From Bradyrhizobium algeriense (GTDB taxonomy: Bacteria; Pseudomonadota; Alphaproteobacteria; Rhizobiales; Xanthobacteraceae), in assembly GCF_003062295.1 (NCBI RefSeq), contig NZ_PYCN01000019.1, forward strand, positions 1 to 64,000: a stretch of 64,000 nucleotides of DNA, written 5' to 3'. The notes beneath the pieces are model-generated. The model had not been told where the DNA came from, did not search any database, and saw only the letters and a program-made list of their open reading frames with translations. A program made the translations under genes and the position numbers. Shown here piece by piece: positions 53,685-62,442 of this stretch (the first letter of the stretch is position 1; every line of letters begins with the position of its first letter).

Positions 53685-55270
53685 CGACGATGGCGATATC
53701 GGCGCAAATGATACTGATGCGGCTTTACGGAGGCCGCTTCAACCTTCGGCCGCGGCTCGGGTAGCGGCACCGGCTTTGTCACGGCAGCCTGCGCGGCCGG
53801 GATTTGCGAAGGCGCCGCTGCCGGTGTCGGCGGTGCTGCCTGAGCCGCGGGCCTGGCGGTGGTCGCCGCGGTGACCTCGGGCGGCTTCGCAGCGTTCTTC
53901 TGGTCCTTCGGCGGATCGGTTTGCGGGAACAATTTAGCGATCGTCTCCGACGGCCGCTGGTCGGGTACCGGCATCTTGCGGCCGCGCGCCACCGGATCGA
54001 GGCTCTTCGGCACAAGGATGACGAAGCGCGCATTGTGGCGGAGACGGCCGGCAACCTTGCCGGCGTCGAGACCGGCGCCGAAATAGAGATCGGCGCGCGC
54101 CGGACCGACGATGGCCGAGCCGGTGTCCTGCGCAATCATCAGGCGGCGGAACGGTGTCTTCGATTGCTCCGTTTCGATCGGCAGCTCGCCTTCGATGAAG
54201 AACGGCGTGCCATAGACATGCAGCGATTTGTCGACCGCGATCGAGCGGCCCGGCGTCAACGGCACGCCCTGGGCGCCGACCGCCTCGTCCTTGTCGGAAA
54301 GCTGCACCTCGCGGAAGAAGACGTAGGACTTGTTCTGCCGCCGCAGCTCGTCGGCCTCATTGGGGTTCTGCTCCATCCACTCCCTGATCTTCTGCATCGA
54401 CATCTGATCCTTGGGGATGATGTTGCGCTCGATCAGGATGCGGCCGACCGCCGTATAGGGATAGCCATTATGGGCATCGTAATTGATACGAACGGTCGAG
54501 CCGTCGTCGAGGCTGACCCGCGCCGAACCCTGGATCTGCGAGAACAGCAGGTCGGTCTGTTCCTTCAGCCAGCAGATTTCGAGGCCGCGGCCTTCAATCG
54601 CGCCGTCCTCGATCTCGGCCCGATCGTAATAGGGCACCAGCTTGCGGCGGCCGATCTTGCGGAATACCTGGCCCTTGTTCGGCAAGCCGGCCGAGCTCTG
54701 TGTGGTGCCGCGGACGAACAGATTGGACGGCCGGCGATAGACCGGCACCTTGTAGACCTCGTTCTCCGTCCGCGAGCCGTCGACGATGGGCTCGTAATAG
54801 CCGGTGACAAAACCCTCGCCTTCGCCAAGCCGCGAAATGCGCAAGGGGAGAAAATGATCCTCGAAGAAAGCTTTTGCCTTCAGTCCGTCGGACAGTTCCA
54901 GGCCTCTCGCGACGAGGCAGGGATCGCGCAGCGAAGTGCCGAGCGCCTTCGGATCGGCCGGCGGCGTTCGTTGCGCCGATATCGGCCTGCAACTCACCCG
55001 AAACGCCTTGTAGGCGGCGAGATGATCGTCCTCGCTCCAGCCCGCGATCCCGGACCATGCGACCGGGGCATACTGGCCGCCGCTGATCTGAAACGGCAAT
55101 TCAAGTGGCGGATATGGCAGGTGACGGACGGACGGCGGATACGAAGGCTTTTGCGAACGCGCATGACGTGCCGCAAGGGCATCCACCGGAGCCAGCGAAC
55201 ACGCCAAAGCGATCACGCCAAACGCGAGCCTCGCAAGGCGTCGCGTCTCAGGCCGCGCTTCCAGTGCCAA
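53681..55270 (-). CDS. mltA: Membrane-bound lytic transglycosylase A-like protein
   Basis: Cleaves peptidoglycan glycan strands to 1,6-anhydro-muropeptides. The core spans about residues 30-400, with GYYEPIVDGSR, YRRPSNLFVRG, the 3D-type end with IAQDTGSAIVGPARADLYFG and a catalytic Asp in the QDTG segment. The start is uncertain: I favour the TTG at 55270, which lets a signal peptide begin at once (LARLAFGVIALACSLAP) and overlaps the Tim44-like gene by only 23 bases; the ATG at 55363 would overlap it by 116. A 120-residue Pro/Ala-rich C-terminal tail follows the core. Confidence 0.8.
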   Translation of the reverse strand: MALEARPETRRLARLAFGVIALACSLAPVDALAARHARSQKPSYPPSVRHLPYPPLELPFQISGGQYAPVAWSGIAGWSEDDHLAAYKAFRVSCRPISAQRTPPADPKALGTSLRDPCLVARGLELSDGLKAKAFFEDHFLPLRISRLGEGEGFVTGYYEPIVDGSRTENEVYKVPVYRRPSNLFVRGTTQSSAGLPNKGQVFRKIGRRKLVPYYDRAEIEDGAIEGRGLEICWLKEQTDLLFSQIQGSARVSLDDGSTVRINYDAHNGYPYTAVGRILIERNIIPKDQMSMQKIREWMEQNPNEADELRRQNKSYVFFREVQLSDKDEAVGAQGVPLTPGRSIAVDKSLHVYGTPFFIEGELPIETEQSKTPFRRLMIAQDTGSAIVGPARADLYFGAGLDAGKVAGRLRHNARFVILVPKSLDPVARGRKMPVPDQRPSETIAKLFPQTDPPKDQKNAAKPPEVTAATTARPAAQAAPPTPAAAPSQIPAAQAAVTKPVPLPEPRPKVEAASVKPHQYHLRRYRHRR

Positions 55271-55949
55271 CCAGCTTCCAGTTCGGATCGCGAGAGCTCG
55301 TGTCGCGGGCGAATGTCCAGACATCGGTGATATCGGCGACCTTATCGGGATTGCCATCGACAATGGCGCCGGTCCTGTCGCGGGTGACCGAGATCATCTG
55401 CGACACGAAACGAACAGTCAGTTGCGCCGCGCGGTCGCGGGCTTCCGCACCCACCAGCTCGGCCTTGTCGATCGAAACAAACCGCGTTTCGGTTTTCTGC
55501 TCGTGCTTCTCGCGATCCTTGATCACGGCCTCGAAGCTCTCATAGACCTCGCTGGACAAGAGATCCTTCAGCGCGCGGCGGTCGCCATTGGCGAAGGCCA
55601 GCACGATCATCTCGTAGGCGCCGCGGGCGCCGGAGATGAAGTGCCTGGGATCGAACGAGGAGTCCTGGGCGACAATGGCGTCGAGGCCTGCGGCAAGCGG
55701 CGTGCCCGGCTCGGCAATGCCTTTCCAGCGATCGGCCGGCGCGACATCGGCGCTCGGCGCCAGCGGCGCCTGATCGATCACCGCACCCGGCATCGGGACG
55801 GCGTTATTGTCCTGCGTTCGCTGCACGACGTTGGGAGCGGCGCGATCATAAGGCGGCCGTTCGCTTCCGGTGCGCTGTCCGAGGACGCTGCGCAGGCGCA
55901 GGAAAATAAAGACCGCCAGCGCCAGGAAGATGATGGTGTAAATATCCAC
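55248..55949 (-). CDS. Tim44-like domain protein
   Basis: A 233-residue protein starting at GTG 55949 (VDIYTIIFLALAVFIFLRL), which forms one N-terminal membrane helix. The remainder is the Tim44-like/DUF fold (GMSTxxLDAIVAQDSSFDPRHFISGARGAYEMIVLAFANGD-type). In alphaproteobacteria this gene regularly sits next to mltA and near secB, and the Tim44 family assists membrane and protein targeting in mitochondria. Its bacterial role is not settled. Confidence 0.88.
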   Translation of the reverse strand: MDIYTIIFLALAVFIFLRLRSVLGQRTGSERPPYDRAAPNVVQRTQDNNAVPMPGAVIDQAPLAPSADVAPADRWKGIAEPGTPLAAGLDAIVAQDSSFDPRHFISGARGAYEMIVLAFANGDRRALKDLLSSEVYESFEAVIKDREKHEQKTETRFVSIDKAELVGAEARDRAAQLTVRFVSQMISVTRDRTGAIVDGNPDKVADITDVWTFARDTSSRDPNWKLVGTGSAA

Positions 55950-56398
55950 GTCGTATTCGCTTTCTGGTTCTAACGCCGGCAACGGGCCCGGCGGTCGAGC
56001 GTTCCCTGATGAGAAGCTCTCTTACGAGTTTTCCCTGAGAACGGCAGAGATTGCATCATCGATTGAGACTGCAGCATGTAGGCATGAAACTACGCCCGGC
56101 CAATGGCGCGTTTTGGCGCGGGTGAATTGTAGCGCGTTTGGGGGCCAGGGGAAACCCGATCGTGTCCGGAAATCACGCATATTCAATTATTTAGGACACG
56201 TATTGGGCAATTGACCGGGTTGTATTAGACATATGCGCCACAATTCGCCGGCCTCACGGGTCCGCGACCGGCCCGTCATCCTTGTGGAACGAGGCGGGGC
56301 TATGATAGCCACTCGCCCGGAAAAGGCATTTCCACCCCATCGAGCGAAATTCAGACGACAACCGGTCTCCGCTCGGCAGCGCTTCAGGAGAAAGTTTC
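55950..56398. other. Divergent promoter region between the Tim44-like gene and secB
   Basis: About 450 bases. A perfect 7-base inverted repeat CGTGTCC (56161-56167) and GGACACG (56194-56200) flanks an AT-rich centre, and a TTGACC hexamer lies at 56211-56216. It probably contains the promoters of both genes. I see no further gene. Confidence 0.45.
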
Positions 56399-56887
56399 AT
56401 GACCAACGGTAATGGCGCGCCCCAAGAGCAGGCCCCTCCCCAGCTCAACGTACTGGCGCAGTATACCAAGGACCTGTCGTTCGAGAATCCGAACGCCCCC
56501 TCCTCGCTGGCGCCGCAACAGCAGCAGCCGGCCATCAACATCCAGATCAACGTTTCCGCGAACAATCTCTCGGAAAACGAGTTCGAAGTGACGCTTTCGA
56601 TCGAGGGCAAAGCTGAAAACGCCGGAAAGGTGATGTTCAGCTTCGAACTCGCCTATGCCGGCGTGTTCCGCATCGTCAATGTGCCGAAGGAGAACCTGCA
56701 TCCGCTGGTCATGATCGAATGCCCGCGGTTGTTGTTCCCGTTCGCCCGCGAGATCATTGCCACCGCGGTCCGCGACGGCGGTTTCCCGCCGCTGATGCTC
56801 GATCCCGTCGATTTCGTCGGCCTGTATCGCCAGAATATGGAGCGGCAGGCTGCGGCACAGGCCGCTTCCGGCGCAAAGCCAAGCTAA
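56399..56887 (+). CDS. secB: Protein-export chaperone SecB
   Basis: Tetrameric chaperone that delivers unfolded pre-proteins to SecA. The 162 residues start MTNGNGAPQEQAPPQLNVLA and carry the YTKDLSFENPNAP motif and the later PLMLDPVDFVGLYRQ segment of the family. A hairpin of ctagcggc/gccgctag (56904-56924) follows, between secB and the convergent dnaQ. Confidence 0.95.
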   Translation: MTNGNGAPQEQAPPQLNVLAQYTKDLSFENPNAPSSLAPQQQQPAINIQINVSANNLSENEFEVTLSIEGKAENAGKVMFSFELAYAGVFRIVNVPKENLHPLVMIECPRLLFPFAREIIATAVRDGGFPPLMLDPVDFVGLYRQNMERQAAAQAASGAKPS

Positions 56888-56903
56888 AGCCGCATTCGAG
56901 CAG

Positions 56904-56924
56904 CCTAGCGGCCAAAAGCCGCTA
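56904..56924. terminator. Bidirectional hairpin between secB and dnaQ
   Basis: CTAGCGGC, loop CAAAA, GCCGCTAG; overlaps the last bases of dnaQ. No U-run follows on either strand. Confidence 0.4.
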
Positions 56925-57623
56925 GACCGCTGCCGGCAGAAAATCATTCCAGATCGGTTTGTCGCCCAAAGTGGCGATGAAGGCGCGATGGGCCTCGCGG
57001 TCGGCGTCGGTGATTCGCGGCGCCAGTGGCACCTCGCGCTGCCGGCGCGGCGTTTCGCCAACGCCGCTGCTCATCGTGACGCGGGTTTCCGACGCCAGGA
57101 TCAGTTGCGACTGCCGCGCCCCGATCAGGTCGATATAGACTTCGGCCAACAGCTCGGCGTCGAGCAGCGCGCCGTGCTTGGTGCGGCGGGAATTGTCGAT
57201 CGCATAACGCGAGCAGAGATCGTCCAGCCGGTTCGACACGCCCGGATGCTTGCGGCGGGCCAGCAACAGCGTATCGACCAGGCGATCGCGCGAAACCGGC
57301 TGCCGCTTGATGCGGTCGAGCTCGGCGTTGATGAAGCTGATGTCGAACGAGGCGTTGTGAATCACCAGCGGCGCGTCGCCGATGAATTCCAGGAACTCCT
57401 CGACCACTTCCGTGAACAGCGGCTTGGTGGAAAGGAACTCGCTGGACAGGCCATGCACGTTAAAGGCTTCCGCCGGCATGTCGCGCTCGGGATTGATATA
57501 GCGGTGAAAGGTCTGGCCCGTCGGCATGCGGTTATAGATTTCGATGCAGCCGATTTCGACCAGCCGGTCGCCGCGTAGCGGGTCGAGGCCAGTGGTTTCG
57601 GTATCGAGAACGATTTCGCGCAT
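56922..57623 (-). CDS. dnaQ: DNA polymerase III epsilon subunit
   Basis: 3' to 5' proofreading exonuclease of the replicase. The 233 residues have exo I DTETTGLDP, exo II HNASFDISFINAEL, and exo III with HGALLDAELLAEVY, giving the DEDDh metal site. The dnaQ-coaE-maf order is a conserved alphaproteobacterial origin-proximal cluster. It is 29 bases from coaE. Confidence 0.95.
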   Translation of the reverse strand: MREIVLDTETTGLDPLRGDRLVEIGCIEIYNRMPTGQTFHRYINPERDMPAEAFNVHGLSSEFLSTKPLFTEVVEEFLEFIGDAPLVIHNASFDISFINAELDRIKRQPVSRDRLVDTLLLARRKHPGVSNRLDDLCSRYAIDNSRRTKHGALLDAELLAEVYIDLIGARQSQLILASETRVTMSSGVGETPRRQREVPLAPRITDADREAHRAFIATLGDKPIWNDFLPAAV

Positions 57624-57652
57624 GGATTTCGGGGACCGGAGCTTAAGGCGAA

Positions 57653-58252
57653 TCAGGCTCGCCGCTGCGGCATCTTAACGACCTCGGCCAGAATGTCGCG
57701 GATTGCTGCGCGTACCGGGTCCAATCCGTGCGACGTATCCACCACGAAATCCGCACGCTTGCGCTTTTCGGCATCGGGCAATTGCCGCGCCAGAATGCCG
57801 TCGAGCGCCTCTGATGTCATGGTGCCGCGCGCCAGAATCCGCTCGCGCTGCGTCGCCGGATCGGTTGAGACCACGACGACAGCGTCGACGCGTTTCTCAC
57901 CGCCGGTTTCGAACAACAACGGGATATCCATCACCACAACGTGTGCGCCGGATGCCTCGGCATCATCGAGGAATTTCTTGCGGGAGGCGCCGAGCATCGG
58001 ATGAACGATCTGCTCGAGCTGTTTGATCGCGGCCTGATCATGCACCACCTTCGCGGACAGCTTTGCGCGATCGACCCTGCCATCGACGGTCGTGCCGGGA
58101 AATGCCGCCTCGATCGCGGGCGCCGCCTCCCCCTCATAGATTTTGTGGACGGCCGCATCGGCGTCGTAAACCGGCACGCCCGCCTCCGTGAACAGCTTTG
58201 CGGTGGTGGATTTTCCCATCCCGATCGAGCCGGTCAGTCCAAGTATCCGCAT
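57653..58252 (-). CDS. coaE: Dephospho-CoA kinase
   Basis: Last step of coenzyme A synthesis. The 199 residues contain the P-loop GLTGSIGMGKSTTAK, VYDADAAVHKIYE and the DIPLLFETGGEKRVDAVVVV region with the RxxxR motif downstream. It lies between the maf-type gene and dnaQ. Confidence 0.95.
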   Translation of the reverse strand: MRILGLTGSIGMGKSTTAKLFTEAGVPVYDADAAVHKIYEGEAAPAIEAAFPGTTVDGRVDRAKLSAKVVHDQAAIKQLEQIVHPMLGASRKKFLDDAEASGAHVVVMDIPLLFETGGEKRVDAVVVVSTDPATQRERILARGTMTSEALDGILARQLPDAEKRKRADFVVDTSHGLDPVRAAIRDILAEVVKMPQRRA

Positions 58253-58279
58253 ATTGTTCGTTGCTCTTTAGGGATGGTC

Positions 58280-58888
58280 TCAAATTCCCAGCAATTGCTC
58301 GCGGCGCAGGAATGCAAGCAGTGGCAGCAGTGGCAGGCCGAGGATCGTGAAGTGATCGCCTTCGAAGTAATCGAAGAGATGTACACCGAGCCCCTCGAGC
58401 TGATAGGCCCCGACGCTGGATGTCACAGCCTCGCCAGCCTCGTCCAGATACGCCCTGATCTCCGACCCGGTCAAAGCGCGCATGGTCAGACGCGCAACCG
58501 AAACATCGGAAAACATTACCTTGCCGTCACGAGCGACCGCAACAGCGGAATGCAGTTCGTGCGTTCCGCCGGCAAGCAGGCGCAATTGATCCTCCGCCTG
58601 CGCGCGGCCGGCCGGCTTGCTGAACAGGCGGTTTCCCAAAGCCAGCGTCTGATCGGCGCCTACGACATGACGGCCGGGATTTTTTGACGATACGAAGCAC
58701 GCCTTCTCGCGCGCCAGTAACCCTGCGATTTCGCCGGGCGCGGAAAGGCCGGAATTCTTCTGCAACGCGCGTTCGTCGATATCGGCGGGAACGGCATCGA
58801 AGGAAATGCCGGCATTGGCGAGCAGCATCTGCCGCGCGCGGCTCTGCGAGGCCAGGATCAATGGATCTTTTCCGAGCCAGATGGTCAT
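58280..58888 (-). CDS. Maf-family nucleotide pyrophosphatase
   Basis: A 202-residue Maf protein. The family hydrolyses non-canonical or regular nucleoside triphosphates (dTTP, UTP, m7GTP classes). LASQSRARQMLLANAG at the N-terminus is the substrate loop, and GADQTLALG follows. The end of the sequence resembles the YceF class more than YhdE, but I cannot separate the substrate classes with confidence. It is 27 bases from coaE and 10 bases from the DUF299 gene. Confidence 0.9.
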   Translation of the reverse strand: MTIWLGKDPLILASQSRARQMLLANAGISFDAVPADIDERALQKNSGLSAPGEIAGLLAREKACFVSSKNPGRHVVGADQTLALGNRLFSKPAGRAQAEDQLRLLAGGTHELHSAVAVARDGKVMFSDVSVARLTMRALTGSEIRAYLDEAGEAVTSSVGAYQLEGLGVHLFDYFEGDHFTILGLPLLPLLAFLRREQLLGI

Positions 58889-58898
58889 CGTATCCGCG

Positions 58899-59738
58899 TC
58901 ATTCCGGAAGCCGCTGCCGCTGGCGATCGGTGAACAGTTTCAGCACGGCCGCGGCGGTTTCCTCGATCGAGCGGCGCGTCACGTCGAGCTGCGCCCAACT
59001 GAATTTGGCACTCAGTTTCCGGGCGTAGGCGACTTCATCGGCCACCGCCTGCCGATCGATGTAATCATCATTGGGGGTATCGGCGCCCATGCTCAGCAAC
59101 CGGTTTTGCCGGACCTGGATCAACCGCTCCGGCGTCGCATGAAGGCTGACGACCAACGGCTTTTTCAATGTCTCGAGCTGGTGCGGCAGCGGAATGCCCG
59201 GCACCAGCGGCACATTCGCGGTGCGGACCCCACGGTTGGCAAGATAGATCGAGGTCGGCGTCTTCGACGTGCGGGACACGCCGACCAGAACCACGTCGGC
59301 ATCTTCCAGACCTTCGACGTGCTGGCCGTCGTCATGAATCATGGTGTAGTTCAAGGCATCGATGCGCTTGAAATATTCCGCGTTCAGAACGTGCTGGGCG
59401 CCCACCCTCCCCGTCGTCGCCGCGCCGAGATAGGCCTCGAACAATTGCATCACCGGGCCGATGATCGACAAGCTCGGAATGTTGATGTCCCTGCACTTGG
59501 CCTCCAGCCGGCCGACCAGATCCTTTTCCAACAGTGTGAACAGCACGATGCCCGGCGCCTCCTCGATCTCGTCGAGCACGCGGTCGAGCTGCTTCTGGCT
59601 GCGCACCAGCGGATAGACATGTTCGACCGCGGTCACATTGGCGTATTGCGCGGCCACCGCGCGGGCCACCGTGATCAGCGTCTCGCCGGTCGAATCGGAC
59701 ACCAGATGAAGATGAAAATAATTGCCGGTCGTGGGCAC
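58899..59738 (-). CDS. DUF299 bifunctional kinase-pyrophosphorylase (PPDK/PEPS regulatory protein)
   Basis: A 279-residue protein of the DUF299 (PPSR, YdiA) family, which phosphorylates and dephosphorylates a Thr in pyruvate phosphate dikinase or PEP synthase using ADP and Pi. The GVSRTSKTPTSIYLA loop is the family's P-loop, and FHLHLVSDSTGETL and DYIDRQAVADEVAYARKLSAK are further signatures. The start is a GTG at 59738. In Caulobacter and Rickettsia the homologue flanks the chromosome origin opposite hemE; here it borders the putative origin. Confidence 0.92.
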   Translation of the reverse strand: MPTTGNYFHLHLVSDSTGETLITVARAVAAQYANVTAVEHVYPLVRSQKQLDRVLDEIEEAPGIVLFTLLEKDLVGRLEAKCRDINIPSLSIIGPVMQLFEAYLGAATTGRVGAQHVLNAEYFKRIDALNYTMIHDDGQHVEGLEDADVVLVGVSRTSKTPTSIYLANRGVRTANVPLVPGIPLPHQLETLKKPLVVSLHATPERLIQVRQNRLLSMGADTPNDDYIDRQAVADEVAYARKLSAKFSWAQLDVTRRSIEETAAAVLKLFTDRQRQRLPE

Positions 59739-60181
59739 CAGAACCCCTGTGTATCCTGTGAATCTCTGTGGAGCTTAACCAAGATATTTGGCCCTGGGTC
59801 GCCACGTCAGGGATAACCCGGACATTTCTTCACAGGGCCTCATGCGAGGACAAGTCCACGGGCTCATCACCATGATAGTGGGAAGGTGTGGATTTGTCTC
59901 TTCATAAGCTGGCCACGAAACGGCGCAAGCAATTGATGCACGTGGCGTTATCAGGATGACGCAGTGTCCGGCCGAAATTGGGGAGGACTGTGAACAAGCC
60001 TCGCAAACATGCGGGATCGTTTTGTGTGAGTCATAATCACGGTCACTTAGACTCAAACCTAAGATTCTAAAATTATTAGTTTAGAGAAGCGGTGCTTTGC
60101 GGATATGTCTTGCGTCCCCTGGCTGGCAGCGCTTCTTCGCAACGCCAAGATGGTCGGGACGAGCAAGGTCGGGCGGCTGCA
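59739..60181. other. Candidate chromosomal replication origin (oriC) region
   Basis: 443 non-coding bases between the divergent DUF299 gene and hemJ. GANTC sites occur at 59760, 60028, 60050 and 60063, three of them within 40 bases. DnaA-box-like sequences (relaxed TGTGNANNN) are TGTGTATCC (59748), TGTGAATCT (59757), TGTGGAGCT (59767), TGTGGATTT (59887) and TGTGAACAA (59989). An AT-rich stretch runs at about 60055-60084. The placement matches the known Caulobacter and Rickettsia origins, which lie beside a DUF299-family gene; hemE, found at those origins, is not seen here. The boxes are all imperfect. Confidence 0.5.
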
Positions 60182-60628
60182 ATGTACGAGTGGATCACGA
60201 TCACCGCGTATCCGTGGATCAAAGCGCTGCATGTAATTGCGGTCATCTCCTGGATGGCCGGCATGCTCTATCTGCCGCGGCTGTTCGTCTATCACTGCGA
60301 GGCCGAGGTCGGATCGAAGCAGTCCGAGACCTTCAAGGTGATGGAAAGGCGATTGCTGAAGGTGATCATCAATCCGGCGATGATCGTCACTTGGCTGGCC
60401 GGGCTATATCTGGCCTGGAGCGGGCATTGGTACACGTCCGGCTGGTTTCACGCCAAACTGACGCTGGTGCTGGTCCTGTCTGCAGTCCACGGCTTTTTTT
60501 CCCGCTGGGTCAAGGATTTTGCCGCGGACCGGAATACCAGAAGTCAGAAATTCTATCGTATTATCAATGAGGTGCCGACGGTCCTAATGATCTTTATCGT
60601 CGTCCTGGTGGTCGTGAAGCCGTTCTAG
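60182..60628 (+). CDS. hemJ: Protoporphyrinogen IX oxidase HemJ
   Basis: Penultimate step of heme synthesis in the membrane. The 148 residues (ATG 60182, MYEWITITAYPWIKALHVIA) have four hydrophobic helices, the conserved His in LHVIAVISWMAGMLYLPRLFVYHCE and the RRLLKVIINPAM segment. An in-frame start upstream at 60092 is unlikely. The usual partner hemE is absent. Confidence 0.92.
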   Translation: MYEWITITAYPWIKALHVIAVISWMAGMLYLPRLFVYHCEAEVGSKQSETFKVMERRLLKVIINPAMIVTWLAGLYLAWSGHWYTSGWFHAKLTLVLVLSAVHGFFSRWVKDFAADRNTRSQKFYRIINEVPTVLMIFIVVLVVVKPF

Positions 60629-60808
60629 CCACAGCTTTCGTCGATCCGGCGGTTTCTCCCCTGCTTGCGAAGCGCCGGCCGATTTTCTATATTGTTGAAA
60701 TCCCACCCCACGCAGGCGGATGTGGCTGCGTTCCGGTTTCTTCATTGGACCGGCCGCCGCATCAGGTTTGAAGCCTCACCGGCGCTTTCCTTGCTTAGAC
60801 CTGCGGAC

Positions 60809-60886
60809 CTTCCCTTTTTCGTGTCCGCTTTTTCCTTAAGCCACCTCGCACCCCTTCCCTAAAGAACACTCCACAGGACCACCCCA
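60809..60886 (+). promoter_or_regulatory. C-rich, G-poor leader of rho (candidate rut-like autoregulation)
   Basis: The 78 bases before the rho ATG contain 34 C and only 8 G on the coding strand, with CCTT/CCCT patches. In E. coli the rho gene is autoregulated by Rho-dependent termination in its leader, and this composition is what a rut-like site would look like. Confidence 0.4.
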
Positions 60887-62152
60887 ATGCGGGAAATGAA
60901 ACTCCAGGACCTCAAATCGAAAACGCCGGCCGAGCTCGTCTCGTTCGCGGAAGAGAACGGGGTCGAAAATGCCAGCACTATGCGCAAGCAGGAGCTGATG
61001 TTCGCTATTCTCAAGCAGCTCGCGATCCAGGAAATCGATATTATCGGCGAAGGCGTCGTTGAGGTTCTCTCCGACGGCTTCGGCTTTCTGCGCTCGCCAG
61101 ATGCCAACTACCTGCCCGGCCCCGACGACATCTACGTCTCTCCGTCGCAGATCCGCCGCTTCGGCCTTCGCACCGGCGACACTATCGAAGGCCACATCCG
61201 CAGCCCGAAAGAAGGCGAACGCTATTTCGCGCTGCTGAAGGTCAACACCCTCAATTTCGAGGATCCGGAAAAGTCCAAGCACAAGGTCAATTTCGACAAT
61301 CTGACCCCGCTGTTTCCCGACCAGCGCTTCCGCCTCGAACTCGAAGACCCGACGCGAAAAGACCTTTCTGCAAGGGTGATCGACATCGTCGCGCCGATTG
61401 GCAAAGGCCAGCGTGCTTTGATCGTGGCGCCGCCGCGCACCGGCAAGACGGTGCTGATGCAGAACATCGCGCACTCCATCACCGCCAATCATCCGGAATG
61501 CTATCTGATCGTTCTGCTGATCGACGAGCGTCCGGAAGAAGTCACGGACATGCAGCGCTCGGTGAAGGGCGAGGTGGTGTCGTCCACGTTTGACGAACCC
61601 GCTGTGCGTCACGTCCAGGTTGCCGAGATGGTGATCGAGAAAGCGAAGCGCTTGGTCGAACACGGCCGCGACGTCGTGATTCTCCTGGACTCGATCACGC
61701 GCCTCGGTCGCGCCTACAACACCGTGGTGCCGTCATCCGGCAAGGTGCTGACCGGCGGTGTCGACGCCAACGCGCTGCAACGGCCGAAGCGATTCTTCGG
61801 CGCCGCGCGCAACATCGAGGAGGGCGGTTCGCTCACGATCATCGCGACCGCGCTGGTCGATACCGGCAGCCGCATGGACGAAGTCATCTTCGAAGAATTC
61901 AAGGGTACCGGTAACTCCGAATTGATCCTCGACCGCAAGGTCTCGGACAAGCGGACCTTCCCGGCGATCGACATCTCGCGCTCCGGCACCCGCAAGGAAG
62001 AGCTGATCACCGATCCGCAGCTCCTGAAGAAAATGTACGTGCTGCGCCGGATCCTCAATCCGATGGGCACCATGGACGCCATCGACTTCCTGCTCGACAA
62101 GCTCCGCAACACCAAGAACAACTCGGAGTTCTTCGATTCCATGAACACCTGA
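60887..62152 (+). CDS. rho: Transcription termination factor Rho
   Basis: Hexameric RNA helicase. The 421 residues have the N-terminal cold-shock-like RNA-binding domain (GEGVVEVLSDGFGFLRSPDANYLPGPDDIYVSPSQIRRFGL), the Walker A APPRTGKT, Walker B VVILLDSITRLGRA, and the Q/R loop GSRMDEVIFEEFKGTGN. An in-frame Met three codons in (60896) could also start it. A strong terminator follows at 62174-62206. Confidence 0.97.
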   Translation: MREMKLQDLKSKTPAELVSFAEENGVENASTMRKQELMFAILKQLAIQEIDIIGEGVVEVLSDGFGFLRSPDANYLPGPDDIYVSPSQIRRFGLRTGDTIEGHIRSPKEGERYFALLKVNTLNFEDPEKSKHKVNFDNLTPLFPDQRFRLELEDPTRKDLSARVIDIVAPIGKGQRALIVAPPRTGKTVLMQNIAHSITANHPECYLIVLLIDERPEEVTDMQRSVKGEVVSSTFDEPAVRHVQVAEMVIEKAKRLVEHGRDVVILLDSITRLGRAYNTVVPSSGKVLTGGVDANALQRPKRFFGAARNIEEGGSLTIIATALVDTGSRMDEVIFEEFKGTGNSELILDRKVSDKRTFPAIDISRSGTRKEELITDPQLLKKMYVLRRILNPMGTMDAIDFLLDKLRNTKNNSEFFDSMNT

Positions 62153-62173
62153 TCCGTCAGGCCAGTTTGGATG

Positions 62174-62206
62174 AGGGCGCCTCGCGGGAAGCTGGGCGCC
62201 CTTTTT
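62174..62206 (+). terminator. Intrinsic terminator after rho
   Basis: AGGGCGCC (62174-62181) and GGCGCCCT (62195-62202) form a perfect 8-base stem with a 13-base loop, followed by TTTTT, 21 bases after the rho stop. Confidence 0.85.
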
Positions 62207-62442
62207 CATGCTGCGGTCGCCGTTGCGACGCGAATGCAGGATCGGAAAATCGGCGTTAGGAATCGGTTAACCATCTAAGCTGTTGAATTTTATATTGATC
62301 CGGCTGCCAGGGGAGGGCGCCCCGCCGGATTTTGCAGCATCCTTGCCGCACCTGTCTCGCAATACGCCGGCGGTATGGCCTGTGCGTTCAGGCCCCGAAT
62401 CGAATCGCGTTGCCTTTTCAAAACCTCCCGCACAAATAGGCC

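Noticed and set aside
56161..56235. A sigma-70 promoter around TTGACC for secB
   Set aside because: No -10 hexamer occurs at 16-18 bases spacing, so I leave it as an unassigned feature of the intergenic region.
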